Shown here piece by piece: positions 1 to 7,418 of a DNA stretch of 35,153 bases. The translations under genes were made by a program, and so were the position numbers. The notes below the pieces were generated by a model, which saw only the letters and a list, made by a program, of their open reading frames with translations, ran no database searches and was not told the origin of the DNA. The number at the start of each line of letters is the position of its first letter. The stretch's first letter is position 1. The stretch spans positions 1 to 35,153 of the forward strand of contig NZ_JANEZT010000019.1 of assembly GCF_025403405.1 (NCBI RefSeq), given 5' to 3'. The DNA is from Frankia tisae (lineage in GTDB: Bacteria > Actinomycetota > Actinomycetes > Frankiales > Frankiaceae).

Positions 1-1185
1 GCGGCGGACCCGCCCGCCCCCCTGGCCGGGCTGCGCGTGCTCGACCTGGGCAGCTTCGTCGCCGGGCCGTTCGGCTCGACGCTGCTCGCCGACTACGGCG
101 CCGAGGTCATCAAGGTCGAGGGGCCCCACGGCGATCCCTACCGGATCTACACCGTCTCCTTCCTCGCCTTCCACAAGGGCCAGGACGACATCGTGGTCGA
201 CCTGAAGACGCCCGCCGGCCGGGAGATCTTCCACGACCTGGTGCGCAGCGCCGACGTTCTGCTCGACAACGTCCGCCCGGGAGTGCGCGAACGCATCGGC
301 ACCGACTACGCCACCCTCGCCGCGATCAACCCGCGGCTCGTGCGCGGCACGGTCACCGCCTGGGGCACCGGCAACCCGCTGAGCGCCACCCCCGCCTTCG
401 ATCCGCTGCTGCAGGCCCGCTCCGGTCTCATCGCCGCCCAGGGCGGCGCCGGCGCGCCCTGCCAGAGCGCCATGCTCGTGCACGACATCGGCACCGGATC
501 GCTCGTCGCCTTCGGGATCCTCGCCGCGCTGTACGCCCGCCGGCGTGACGGGCTCGGCCAGGAGGTCGTCACCACGATGGTGAACTCCTCGGTGATGATG
601 CAGGCCGGGGAGTTCGTCCGCCACGCCGGCCGGCCCGCGCCGGCGGTCGGCAGCCACGAGTACGTCGGCGACACCGCCGTGCACCGGCTGCACCCGTGCA
701 AGGAGGGCTGGGTCGCCGTCGCCGCCACGACGCCCGAGCACACCGCCGCCCTCGTGACCGCGCTCGGCCTCGCCGGCGGCGGGGGAGGGGAGGACGGCGC
801 CGCGGCCCTGCTGCGGGCGCCGGCCGCGGGCCCGGCGGCCGACCGGATCACCGCGGCGCTTGCCGGCCTGACCAGCGTCGAGGCCGCCGAGCTGCTGGCC
901 GCCGCGGGCGTGCCGGCCGCCCCGGTTCTCGACCGCGGCGGGTTCCTGACCGACCCCTGGTTCGCCGCGGCGGGCATCCTGACCCGCATCGACGAGCCGG
1001 ATCTCGGTCCGTGCACGGTCGTGCGCCGCTACGCCGACTGGTCCGGCATCCCGCGCGAGATCACCGCGGCGGCTCCGCCTCCCGGCGCGGGCACCCGCCG
1101 CATTCTCGCGGGCCTGGGCTACTCCGACGGCCGCATCGCCGGCCTTCTCGCCGCGGGGGCGGTCGGGGAACACGCCCCGCAGTGA
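1..1185 (+). CDS. CaiB/BaiF type III CoA-transferase (5' end outside window)
   Basis: The enzyme would move CoA between an acyl-CoA and a free carboxylic acid, activating a substrate in the cytoplasm. The reading frame is open to the first base of the window. The family-typical opening PLAGLRVLDLGSFVAGPFGS begins before the first internal GTG (37), so the true start is probably just upstream. Family marks are the DYGAEVIKVE segment after the N-terminal helix, the VVDLKTPAGREIF segment, and HDIGTG, whose Asp (residue 162 of the visible part) matches the catalytic aspartate that forms the acyl anhydride. The C-terminal small-domain end LAGLGYSDGRIAGL is present. The visible length of 394 residues is normal for the family. 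It converges on the SnoaL-like gene 34 bp downstream. The acid substrate is unknown. Confidence 0.9.
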   Translation, partial: AADPPAPLAGLRVLDLGSFVAGPFGSTLLADYGAEVIKVEGPHGDPYRIYTVSFLAFHKGQDDIVVDLKTPAGREIFHDLVRSADVLLDNVRPGVRERIGTDYATLAAINPRLVRGTVTAWGTGNPLSATPAFDPLLQARSGLIAAQGGAGAPCQSAMLVHDIGTGSLVAFGILAALYARRRDGLGQEVVTTMVNSSVMMQAGEFVRHAGRPAPAVGSHEYVGDTAVHRLHPCKEGWVAVAATTPEHTAALVTALGLAGGGGGEDGAAALLRAPAAGPAADRITAALAGLTSVEAAELLAAAGVPAAPVLDRGGFLTDPWFAAAGILTRIDEPDLGPCTVVRRYADWSGIPREITAAAPPPGAGTRRILAGLGYSDGRIAGLLAAGAVGEHAPQ

Positions 1186-1219
1186 TCTCGGTCCGGCTCC
1201 GCGGCCCCGCGCCGCCGCC

Positions 1220-1654
1220 TCAGGCGGGGTCGGTCCGCGGCAGGTCGCCGGCCTCGCTCAGCGCGAAGACCGTCCGGGAGTGGTAGGTGTCGTTGAACTC
1301 CCACAGCCGGCCGATGCGCTCGCCCGAGAACTCGAACAGGAAGTGGTAGGCCTGGTCGTAGCGCTTGCCGGCGACGGTGACCGCATGGCCCTCGGTGAGG
1401 GCGGCGACCCGGTCGTCCTCGGCGGTGAGTGTGGTGACGGTCTGCTGGATCGGCGCCCGCAGAAGCTCGGTGTTGACCCATTCGATCGACGCGCGCATCT
1501 GGTCGCGGTCGGAGAACCGCCGCGTCGACAGGCTGAACCAGGCGACGTCGTCGGTGAGCAGGTCGAAGGCGCCGGCGACGTCGCCGGCGTTCATCCGGAC
1601 GAAGAACGCCCGCACCGTCGCCTTGTTCCGCGTCGACGTACCGGTCTCGGTCAC
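1220..1654 (-). CDS. SnoaL/NTF2-like small protein
   Basis: This is a 144-residue protein with the usual cone-fold (NTF2-like) pattern. A first helix carries the NKATVRAFFVRMNAGD signature, followed by DVAWF, and the C-terminal strands include YDQAYHFLFEF and IGRLWEFNDTY. The fold serves as a small isomerase, hydratase or ligand-binding module; no specific reaction can be assigned. The GTG start at 1654 has an AAAGGAG ribosome site seven bases upstream. It is divergent from the TetR gene at 1735 and shares with it a short intergenic region containing a perfect 7-bp inverted repeat, so it is a plausible target of that regulator. A second, longer SnoaL-like protein is found at 16935. Confidence 0.8.
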   Translation of the reverse strand: MTETGTSTRNKATVRAFFVRMNAGDVAGAFDLLTDDVAWFSLSTRRFSDRDQMRASIEWVNTELLRAPIQQTVTTLTAEDDRVAALTEGHAVTVAGKRYDQAYHFLFEFSGERIGRLWEFNDTYHSRTVFALSEAGDLPRTDPA

Positions 1655-1685
1655 CTCGAGACTCCTTTCGTCGTCACGGCCCTAT

Positions 1686-1703
1686 GCTGAACATCCGTTC
1701 AGC
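1686..1703. promoter_or_regulatory. Operator-like inverted repeat between SnoaL-like gene and TetR gene
   Basis: GCTGAAC-ATCC-GTTCAGC is a perfect 7-bp dyad with a 4-bp centre. It lies 32 bp from the SnoaL-like start and 32 bp before the preferred TetR start. Size and placement are typical of a TetR-family autoregulatory operator; binding is inferred. Confidence 0.5.
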
Positions 1704-1734
1704 TGGCTGGACGGCGGTGTGGAAGGGGATGGGG

Positions 1735-2367
1735 ATGTCGACGCAGTTGACCGGGCCGGAGGATCTCACCGCGAAGGCGCGCATCCGGGCGGCGGCCTTC
1801 GCCCTGGTCGCCGAGCGGGGGGTGCATGCGACGACGGTCCGCGCGATCGCCCAGCGCGCGGGTGTCTCGCCGGCGTTGGTGATCCACCACTTCGGGTCGA
1901 AGCAGGGGGTCATGGACGCGATCTCGACGTGGATCGTCGAGTACCTGCACCGCAACACCCGCGAACCCGATCGCGGCGGCGACCCGGCGCAGGCGCTGCA
2001 ACGCCGGCTCGTCCGCTTCGAGCGGATGGTCGCCGAGGTGCCGCTGCTCGGCGCCTACGTCCGCCGGATGCTGCTCGACGGCCAGCCCGACGGCCTGGAC
2101 TGGTTCCGCCGGGCGGTGGACCTGTCCGCCGAGGAGCTCGCCCACCGGGAACGCATGGGCAAGGCCCGCCCGTCGACGGACCTGCGCGCCGAGGCGGCGA
2201 TGCTGCTCATCCTCGGCTTCGCCCCGGTCCTGCTCGGGCCGTTGCTGGAACACGCCCTGGACGTCGACTTCGACGACGAGCGGTCCTGGACGCGGTGGCG
2301 CGACGCCGAGTCCGAGCTGCTGACCTCCGCGCTCTACCCCGGTGCCGCAGCCGCCGGCCCGCCCTGA
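1735..2367 (+). CDS. TetR-family transcriptional regulator
   Basis: This 210-residue protein has an N-terminal TetR DNA-binding domain. Helix 1 is AKARIRAAAFALVAERG, and the helix-turn-helix runs TTVRAIAQRAGVSPALVIHHF followed by GSKQGVMD. The C-terminal ligand domain is alpha-helical. An ATG at 1684 is possible but would place the dyad 1686-1703 inside the gene. The ATG at 1735 has GGAAGGGG ending about six bases upstream and is preferred. The gene is divergent from the SnoaL-like gene and converges with the amidohydrolase. It probably represses itself and the divergent gene until a small hydrophobic or CoA-linked effector binds; the effector is unknown. Confidence 0.88.
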   Translation: MSTQLTGPEDLTAKARIRAAAFALVAERGVHATTVRAIAQRAGVSPALVIHHFGSKQGVMDAISTWIVEYLHRNTREPDRGGDPAQALQRRLVRFERMVAEVPLLGAYVRRMLLDGQPDGLDWFRRAVDLSAEELAHRERMGKARPSTDLRAEAAMLLILGFAPVLLGPLLEHALDVDFDDERSWTRWRDAESELLTSALYPGAAAAGPP

Positions 2368-2413
2368 GCGACAGCCCCGCGCGGGCCGGGTGGCTCGCGC
2401 GGGGCAGGGCCGG

Positions 2414-2492
2414 TCAGGAGCGGAGTTCACTCAGGAGCCGGAGTTCGTTCAGGAGCGGAGTTCGTTCAGGAGCGGAGTTCGGTCAGGAGCGG
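2414..2492. repeat. 17-bp tandem repeat, about 4.6 copies, overlapping amidohydrolase stop
   Basis: Units begin at 2414, 2431 (18 bp, one extra C), 2449, 2466 and a partial unit at 2483. Each follows the pattern TCAGGAGCGGAGTTCGT with changes only in the last bases. The stop codon of the minus-strand amidohydrolase (2483-2485) sits in the last partial unit. The extra copies therefore lie just beyond the gene and fill much of the 115-bp gap to the convergent TetR gene. Confidence 0.9.
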
Positions 2493-3652
2493 GGGAAGTG
2501 GAGCATCGTGCGGGCGTTGGTCTCGGTGATCTTCACGACCTCGTCGTCGGGAACGTTCGCGAGGACCTCGGCGGCACGCTTGCGGCTGTTCGGCCAGTTC
2601 GAGTCGGAGTGCGGGTAGTCGATCTCCAGCATGATCCGGTCGATGCCGACCTTGTGCCGGTTCTCCAGGCCGAACTCGTCGTCGATGAAGCAGCCCCAGA
2701 AGTGCTTGCGGAACAGGTCGGAGGGGCGGGCGTCGAAGTCGATCGGCTGGTAGTAGCGGTGACGCTCCCAGACGAAGTCGGCGCGCTCGAGGATGTAGGG
2801 AATCCAGCCGATGCCGCCCTCGGCCAGGGAGAACTGCAGCTTCGGGTGCCGCTGGAGGACCCCGGAGAACAGCAGGTCGGTGGCCGACCACATGAGGTTG
2901 GTCGAGAAGATGGTGATGGCGACGGCGAACGGGGCGTCGGGGAGGACGACCTCACCGGGGATGGCGCGGGTGGCGGCGAAGGAGAAGCCGGGGACGTAGC
3001 TGCCCGAGCCGAAGTGCAGCGAGATGACCATGTCGGTCTCCTCGCAGGCCTCCCACACGGGCTCCCAGGCGGCGTTGTGGAAGGAGGGCAGCCCCAGCGG
3101 GACGGGGCTGTCGGGGAAGGAGATGGTCCGGGCGCCCTTGGCGGCGGTGCGGCGGATCTCCGCCGCGGCCAGGTGCGGGTCCCAGGTGGGGATCAGAGCG
3201 AGGGGGATGAAGCGGTCCGGCGCGGACGCGCACCACTCGTCGATGTGGAAGTCGTTCCACGCCTGCACGCACAGCAGCGCGAGGTCCTTGTCGGGCGCCC
3301 GCTGGAACACGCCGCCGCCGAAGCCGGGAAAGGACGGGAAGCACAGAGCGGCCTGGATGCCGTCGAGGTCCATGTCCTTCACCCGGGCGACCGGGTCGTA
3401 ACAGCCGGGGATCATCTCCTCGTAGCGGACCGGGTCGATGCCCCACTGCTCCGGCGGGCGACCGGCGACCGCGTTGAGCCCGACGGTCGGGAAGACCGAA
3501 CCGTCGTAGTGCCAGACGTGCTTGCCGTTGAGCTCCTCGATGCGCGGGCCCTGCTCGCGCAGCGCCGCCGGCAGCCGGTCCTGCCAGACGCGCGGATGTT
3601 CGATGAGGTGGTCGTCCACCGAGACGATCTGATGATGATCCTGCAGCGGCAT
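2483..3652 (-). CDS. Amidohydrolase family 2 (TIM-barrel metal hydrolase)
   Basis: This 389-residue protein belongs to the ACMSD/amidohydrolase-2 group often seen in actinobacterial catabolic clusters; it would hydrolyse or decarboxylate a ring compound. The N-terminus reads IVSVDDHLIEHP, giving a D-x-H in place of the classic H-x-H metal motif. Near the C-terminus is the characteristic DYPH (345-348) followed by SDSNWPNS. The open frame extends to 3721, but the ATG at 3652 has a GAGGAG ribosome site nine bases upstream and starts at the conserved region, so it is chosen. The gene is divergent from the TetR gene at 3994 across 341 bp containing TGACG half-sites. Its 3' end lies in a 17-bp tandem repeat. 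The substrate is unknown. Confidence 0.87.
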   Translation of the reverse strand: MPLQDHHQIVSVDDHLIEHPRVWQDRLPAALREQGPRIEELNGKHVWHYDGSVFPTVGLNAVAGRPPEQWGIDPVRYEEMIPGCYDPVARVKDMDLDGIQAALCFPSFPGFGGGVFQRAPDKDLALLCVQAWNDFHIDEWCASAPDRFIPLALIPTWDPHLAAAEIRRTAAKGARTISFPDSPVPLGLPSFHNAAWEPVWEACEETDMVISLHFGSGSYVPGFSFAATRAIPGEVVLPDAPFAVAITIFSTNLMWSATDLLFSGVLQRHPKLQFSLAEGGIGWIPYILERADFVWERHRYYQPIDFDARPSDLFRKHFWGCFIDDEFGLENRHKVGIDRIMLEIDYPHSDSNWPNSRKRAAEVLANVPDDEVVKITETNARTMLHFPRS

Positions 3653-3993
3653 AAGACGCGCTCCTCGTCGGTGTAGCGGTTTGGCGCGTAGCAGCGTACC
3701 CAATGTTGACGAAAGCGTCATCTGATGGCTGTCCGCTGATGACGCGATTGCGTAGGGCGTCCGGGTGGCGGCGGGCCGTGCTTGCAGGGCGTTTGCCGCG
3801 AGTAACCGGGAGTGGCGCTCGGGCGGCTCGGCAGGCCGGTCTGACCGGTGGTCCGCCGGGACAGGTCGTTGGCGGTGCCGTCAACTACCGTTGTACTCCC
3901 TCGGGCCGCCGTCGGGACGCCCCTTGCACGCCGTAGAGTGATGTTCTACGCGCCGTGCCTGGCTGCCCGCCTGCGCCGACGAAGGGAACGTCG
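3653..3993. other. Divergent intergenic region (amidohydrolase / TetR)
   Basis: No convincing gene was seen in these 341 bases; short open frames here lack ribosome sites and family features. The region carries three TGACG half-sites between 3707 and 3744 and a small CAAC/GTTG dyad at 3882-3893. It should hold the promoters of both flanking genes, although clear -35/-10 pairs could not be picked. Confidence 0.6.
3707..3744. promoter_or_regulatory. Cluster of TGACG half-sites (candidate TetR operator)
   Basis: TGACG-AAAG-CGTCA (3707-3720) is a perfect dyad. A third half-site at 3740-3744 pairs with the middle one as CGTCATC (3716-3722) and GATGACG (3738-3744). The cluster begins 55 bp upstream of the amidohydrolase start. 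It is a candidate site for the divergent TetR protein; this is inference from symmetry and position. Confidence 0.4.
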
Positions 3994-4605
3994 ATGGCGA
4001 GTCCGCTGCGCTACCTCGACGATCCCGTCGCCCTGGAGCGGGAGCGCCAGGCGTTCATCGCCGCGGCCCTCGATCTGCTCGCCGCGACCGACACGGTCGA
4101 CCTGCGGGTGAGCGGCGTCGTGGCGCGCGCCGGGCGGCACAACGCCGCCTTCTACCGGGTGTTCGGGTCGAAGGACGGGCTGACCCTCGCCGTGGTCGAG
4201 GAGGCGACGCGGCGCACGGCCGTGGTGGTGGAGCGCCGCGTCGCCACCGCCGGGCCGCCCGCCGAGGCGGTGCGGACCTGGGCGGTGGCGCTGCTGTCGT
4301 TGGCGCGGGGCGAGGCCGCGCGGGCGATCCGGGCCCTCGCGCTGGACCGCTACCGCCTGCTGCACCGCTTCCCCCAGGCCGAGGCCACGCTCACCCTCCC
4401 GCTGCGCCAGCCCCTGGCCCGGACGTTGCGAGGCGCCCAGCTTCCCCGGGCGGAGCTTCTCGCCGACGCCGCGTTCGAAATGGTCATGAGCCGTCAGGCG
4501 GCCTGGATCGCCCTCGACCACCAGCCCGGCGCCGACGAGGTCGCCGCCTACGCCGAGCTGGTCCTGGACCTCGTCGGCCTGTCCCGGCCCGCCGCCTTCC
4601 GGTAG
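3994..4605 (+). CDS. TetR-family transcriptional regulator
   Basis: This 203-residue protein has a TetR-like N-terminus. Helix 1 is ERERQAFIAAALDLLAATD, and the recognition part is VSGVVARAGRHNAAFYRVF followed by GSKDGLTLAVVEEA. The remainder is a helical effector domain rich in Ala and Leu. The ATG at 3994 has GAAGGGA six bases upstream; an in-frame start at 3955 has no ribosome site. It is divergent from the amidohydrolase and converges with the first substrate-binding protein gene, from which it is separated by a 15-bp-stem terminator. It probably controls the amidohydrolase and itself; the ligand is unknown. Confidence 0.83.
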   Translation: MASPLRYLDDPVALERERQAFIAAALDLLAATDTVDLRVSGVVARAGRHNAAFYRVFGSKDGLTLAVVEEATRRTAVVVERRVATAGPPAEAVRTWAVALLSLARGEAARAIRALALDRYRLLHRFPQAEATLTLPLRQPLARTLRGAQLPRAELLADAAFEMVMSRQAAWIALDHQPGADEVAAYAELVLDLVGLSRPAAFR

Positions 4606-4623
4606 CCGGCGGGCGGAAAGCAG

Positions 4624-4656
4624 GGGCGCCCCGGGGCCGATGGCCCCGGGGCGCCC
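4624..4656. terminator. Perfect GC-rich hairpin between convergent genes
   Basis: A perfect 15-bp stem (4624-4638 with 4642-4656) closes on a three-base GAT loop in the gap between the convergent TetR gene and the minus-strand substrate-binding protein gene. No T-run follows. This is common for high-GC actinobacterial terminators and suits bidirectional termination. Confidence 0.7.
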
Positions 4657-4694
4657 GTCTGCGTGTGCTGCCCGCTGCGTGGCGGGCGGGACCG

Positions 4695-6041
4695 TCAGCT
4701 CGCGCCGAGCTTGAAGATCCCCGTGGTGTCGAGGGAACGGAAGTTCGTCAGCGCGCCCTGCTTGTCGGCATCCGCGATGAACCCGGTGGTGGAGCAGATG
4801 TTCGGCGAGATCGAGTTGGCCTTGCCGTTGCACTGGAAGTCGGCGCCACCGCCGAGCGGGTACGTGGTGGCCGGCATGGTGTGCAGCGCCGTGGCGATGG
4901 CCGTGGAGGAGACGTCCGTGCCGGGCGCCGCGTTCACGCCCCGCACCAGGCTCAACATGCCCTGGTAGCCGCTCATGCTGATCGAGTCGATCTTCAGGTT
5001 CTTGCCGTAGGCGTCGATCACGGCGTTGAACAGCTTGAACTCGGGGGTGGACGGGTCGACGTTGGCCTGCGCGATGATGTCGACGCCGGCGAAGCCGCCG
5101 GGGATCGACGCGCCGTGGTCGGCGCCGATGCAGCGGTCCAGCGCGGTGATCGGCGCGGTGATGCCGAGGGCCTTGATCGCCTTGATGGCGCTGGCGCAGA
5201 ACGTCGGGTCGCCGATCACGTGGTACATCGCCGGCTTGTTCTTCAGCGCGGTCTGGATCTGCGGGGTCATGTCGGCGGTACCCGGCGGGATCGCGATCAC
5301 CTCGGCCTTGGCCCCGGCGTTGGCGAAGAACGGCGGGACGAGCTGCTTGGCCGGGTCGCTGGCCGCGGGCACGTCGATGACGAACACGGCGGCGCTGGTG
5401 AGCTTCTTGTCCCGGGCGAAGGCGGCCGGGGTGCCGAAGGAGGCCAGGGGGTTGCCCCAGATGAACACGTTCTTCGTCGTCAGGGTGGCCTGGGTCGCGA
5501 CGAGGTTCATGCCCACCGGGATGCCCGCCGGCGCGACGATCTTCAGCCAGGGGTCGGTCTGCCCGGGGCTGCCAGCCCCGACCGCGGCGACCTTCTCCCG
5601 CAGGAACTGGTTGCCGCAGGCCTGCGCGTTGGCCGGGACGGACTTGTCCTCGCAGGTGACGAGCTCGATCTTGTGGCCGCGCAGGCCGCCGAGGTGGGCG
5701 TTGGCGTAGTCGGTCACGGCCTGGGCGGCCCGGATCTCGCCGGAGGTGTCGACGGCCTGCGTCCGGCCGGTGCTGACCCAGCCGATCTTGACCGGAGTGC
5801 CGGTGGCGGCCTTCGCGGGGCCGAGCAGGCTGCTGTCGGCCTTCGCCGCACCGCCTGTGCTCCCGCCACCGCCACCGCCACCGCCGCTGCTGCCGCAGGC
5901 CGCCACGCCGGTGGCGATCGCCACGGCGAGCGCCACGGCCGACAGACCGGCGCGGGCGTGACTGCCCGATCGGGACAGGTGCCTGCGGGGGCGGGTCGGA
6001 CACGTGCGCCGAAGCGGTAATCGCGACCTGGAGATATGCAC
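4695..6041 (-). CDS. Liv/HAAT-type ABC substrate-binding lipoprotein (copy 1)
   Basis: This is an exported binding protein of the branched-chain amino acid/amide family (Peripla_BP_6), expected to deliver a ligand to the LivHMG-LivF importer. It has 448 residues with an Arg-rich N-terminus, a hydrophobic stretch (LSAVALAVAIATG) and a lipobox ending VAAC. A Gly/Ser linker follows, then the mature domain starting TPVKIGWV. Six mature cysteines (in TCEDKS, QACGN, TFCAS, LDRC, FQCNG, NIC) recur in copy 2 and may form disulfides. The GTG at 6041 has a GAGGAG site six bases upstream and parallels the start of copy 2; longer open frames upstream are not real. It is divergent from the SDR at 6396. 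By eye most mature residues match the protein at 11399. Confidence 0.9.
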   Translation of the reverse strand: MHISRSRLPLRRTCPTRPRRHLSRSGSHARAGLSAVALAVAIATGVAACGSSGGGGGGGGSTGGAAKADSSLLGPAKAATGTPVKIGWVSTGRTQAVDTSGEIRAAQAVTDYANAHLGGLRGHKIELVTCEDKSVPANAQACGNQFLREKVAAVGAGSPGQTDPWLKIVAPAGIPVGMNLVATQATLTTKNVFIWGNPLASFGTPAAFARDKKLTSAAVFVIDVPAASDPAKQLVPPFFANAGAKAEVIAIPPGTADMTPQIQTALKNKPAMYHVIGDPTFCASAIKAIKALGITAPITALDRCIGADHGASIPGGFAGVDIIAQANVDPSTPEFKLFNAVIDAYGKNLKIDSISMSGYQGMLSLVRGVNAAPGTDVSSTAIATALHTMPATTYPLGGGADFQCNGKANSISPNICSTTGFIADADKQGALTNFRSLDTTGIFKLGAS

Positions 6042-6125
6042 GCTGGAACTCCTCGTTGTGTTCGGGAAATGACCGGGGGTTGACCCGGGTGGTGCTGGAG
6101 GGGCTCGTGGGCGACGCGGCGGGTG

Positions 6126-6138
6126 GGTTCGTCGAACC
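6126..6138. promoter_or_regulatory. 13-bp palindrome in leader of binding protein 1
   Basis: GGTTCG-T-CGAACC is a perfect dyad between the predicted promoter and the start codon of the minus-strand binding protein. It could be an operator or a small RNA hairpin; no regulator is assigned. Confidence 0.3.
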
Positions 6139-6239
6139 TCCGACGCTTCTCCCGGCCGGCGGGCGGCGTGATCCGTGTGAGGACGGCGCGCGGGACCTGT
6201 GGCGGCATCCCGATGACGGTCGGCCGACGCCTGGTCGCG

Positions 6240-6269
6240 ATTGTGGCTTAGGTCACGTTGAGTTGTCAA
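6240..6269 (-). promoter_or_regulatory. Sigma70-like promoter for binding protein 1
   Basis: On the minus strand TTGACA (6264-6269) is followed after 18 bases by CACAAT (6240-6245). The -35 box is perfect and the -10 box partial. Predicted transcription starts near 6233, about 190 bases before the GTG at 6041. Confidence 0.4.
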
Positions 6270-6395
6270 TCGGCTGTTGTGATCACCGTTGCGGGCGTCC
6301 GGCCGGTGCACGTGCCAGGATGGGAACACCGTTCCCGGCTGGTGGGTGCGGGACTCGGCGGCAGGGGCGGAACCGTCCCGGAGGAGAAGCAGGCT

Positions 6396-7193
6396 GTGGA
6401 CCTTGGCATTCGCGATCGGGTGGCGCTCGTCGTCGGCGGCAGCAAGGGGATCGGGCTCGAGGTGGCGAAGATGCTCGCGGCGGAGGGCAGCCGCGTCGCC
6501 GTCGTCGCGCGCACGCAGCGCCACATCGACTCCGCCGTCGCGTCGATCGCGCAGGCCGGTGGCGAGGCGGTCGGGGTGTCCGCGGACATGAGCACCGCCG
6601 AGGGCATCGAGTCCGCCGTCGCCGAGGTCACCGACCGCCTCGGGCCCCCGCTCATCGTGGTCACCCAGGCGGACTTCCACGTGCGCGGCTTCTTCGCCGA
6701 GATCACCCGGGCGGAGGACTACGTCGACTCCTACCGGGTCTACACGCTCAGTCAGGTGCACATGCTGCGCGCGGTCCTGCCGGGGATGCAGGAGGCCGGG
6801 TTCGGGCGCTACGTGCACATCGGCTCGGCGACCGCCAAGGAGCCGCAGAGCTCCCCGCCGCACACGGTGGCCAACGCCACCCGGCCGTCCACCGTCGGCC
6901 TGCTCAAGAGCGTCGCCGACGAGTACGCCCGCCACGGCATCACCATCAACACCATCGCCCCGGGCTGGATCGCGACGAAGACGACGAACTGGTACCTGTC
7001 GACGCACGAGGGCCTGACCGAGCCGGCCGCACGCCGCGAGTGGATGATCGACACGGCGGGGGTGCCGGCCGCCCGGCTCGGCGAGCCCGAGGAGATCGCC
7101 TCGTCGATCGTCTACCTGTGCTCACGCCAGGCCGGCTACCTCACCGGGCACTACATCGCCGTCGACGGGGGCCACCACCGCTCGGCCTTCTGA
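6396..7193 (+). CDS. SDR-family oxidoreductase with non-canonical active site
   Basis: This 265-residue Rossmann-fold protein has the nucleotide motif GGSKGIG (14-20) and the C-terminal Y-L-T-G-H-Y-I-A-V-D-G-G end typical of SDRs. The expected Ser is present (S144 in HIGSATAK), but the usual Tyr-x-x-x-Lys is missing; the stretch reads PPHTVANATRPSTVG. This resembles an SDR subgroup in which an N-A-x-R motif stands at that place, so activity may differ from a simple dehydrogenase. The GTG at 6396 has GGAGGAG nine bases upstream; a longer in-frame start at 6258 has none. It is divergent from binding protein 1 and precedes the ABC permease genes in the same direction, 217 bp away. The substrate is unknown. 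Confidence 0.85.
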   Translation: MDLGIRDRVALVVGGSKGIGLEVAKMLAAEGSRVAVVARTQRHIDSAVASIAQAGGEAVGVSADMSTAEGIESAVAEVTDRLGPPLIVVTQADFHVRGFFAEITRAEDYVDSYRVYTLSQVHMLRAVLPGMQEAGFGRYVHIGSATAKEPQSSPPHTVANATRPSTVGLLKSVADEYARHGITINTIAPGWIATKTTNWYLSTHEGLTEPAARREWMIDTAGVPAARLGEPEEIASSIVYLCSRQAGYLTGHYIAVDGGHHRSAF

Positions 7194-7246
7194 CAGGCCG
7201 CGAACCCCCCGTTTGCCGGTCGTTCCGCCGCAGGTCACGGCATCGC

Positions 7247-7276
7247 TTGACAGGCTGTGAAGTAGCACACAACAAT
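7247..7276 (+). promoter_or_regulatory. Sigma70-like promoter for the ABC transporter operon
   Basis: A perfect TTGACA (7247-7252) is followed after 18 bases by AACAAT (7271-7276), in the gap between the SDR and the LivHMG gene. It predicts a start near 7283, about 128 bases before the TTG start codon. Confidence 0.45.
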
Positions 7277-7280
7277 CCAA

Positions 7281-7293
7281 TGAGTTTAACTCA
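7281..7293. promoter_or_regulatory. 13-bp palindrome at the predicted transcription start
   Basis: TGAGTT-T-AACTCA is a perfect dyad lying four bases after the predicted -10 box. It overlaps the expected transcription start, where a bound repressor would block RNA polymerase. The regulator is unknown. Confidence 0.42.
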
Positions 7294-7404
7294 ATCGGGG
7301 GGCTGGCAAGATCCGTCACGCGCCCCGACGGTCCTGTCGAGGCGCGGTGATCCGCGACCTGCGCAGGCCTGAGCGCCCCTCCCGCTCTGGGACGACCTGC
7401 GGAG

Positions 7405-7418
7405 TGACTTTTGAGTCA
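7405..7418. promoter_or_regulatory. Inverted repeat over the LivHMG start codon
   Basis: TGACT-TTTG-AGTCA is a perfect 5-bp dyad whose loop contains the TTG start codon (7411-7413), with a GGAG ribosome site (7401-7404) just outside. It shares the TGAGT half-site pattern with the palindrome at 7281-7293, so it may be a second operator, or a hairpin that masks the start. Confidence 0.35.

Larger units (their letters stand above)
6042..6395. other. Divergent intergenic region (binding protein 1 / SDR)
   Basis: No gene was recognised in these 354 bases. The region contains a sigma70-like promoter facing the binding protein (6240-6269), leaving a leader of about 190 bases. It also has a perfect GGTTCG-T-CGAACC palindrome (6126-6138) inside that leader. 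The SDR promoter was not identified. Confidence 0.55.

Noticed and set aside
2342-3676. A 444-codon plus-strand frame opposite the amidohydrolase
   Set aside because: It is an antisense shadow of Val/Gly/Asp/Arg-rich composition with no motifs; the minus-strand gene explains the region.
6042-7007. Long N-terminal extension of binding protein 1
   Set aside because: It overlaps the SDR gene on the other strand, while the GTG at 6041 has a good ribosome site and gives a proper lipoprotein signal.
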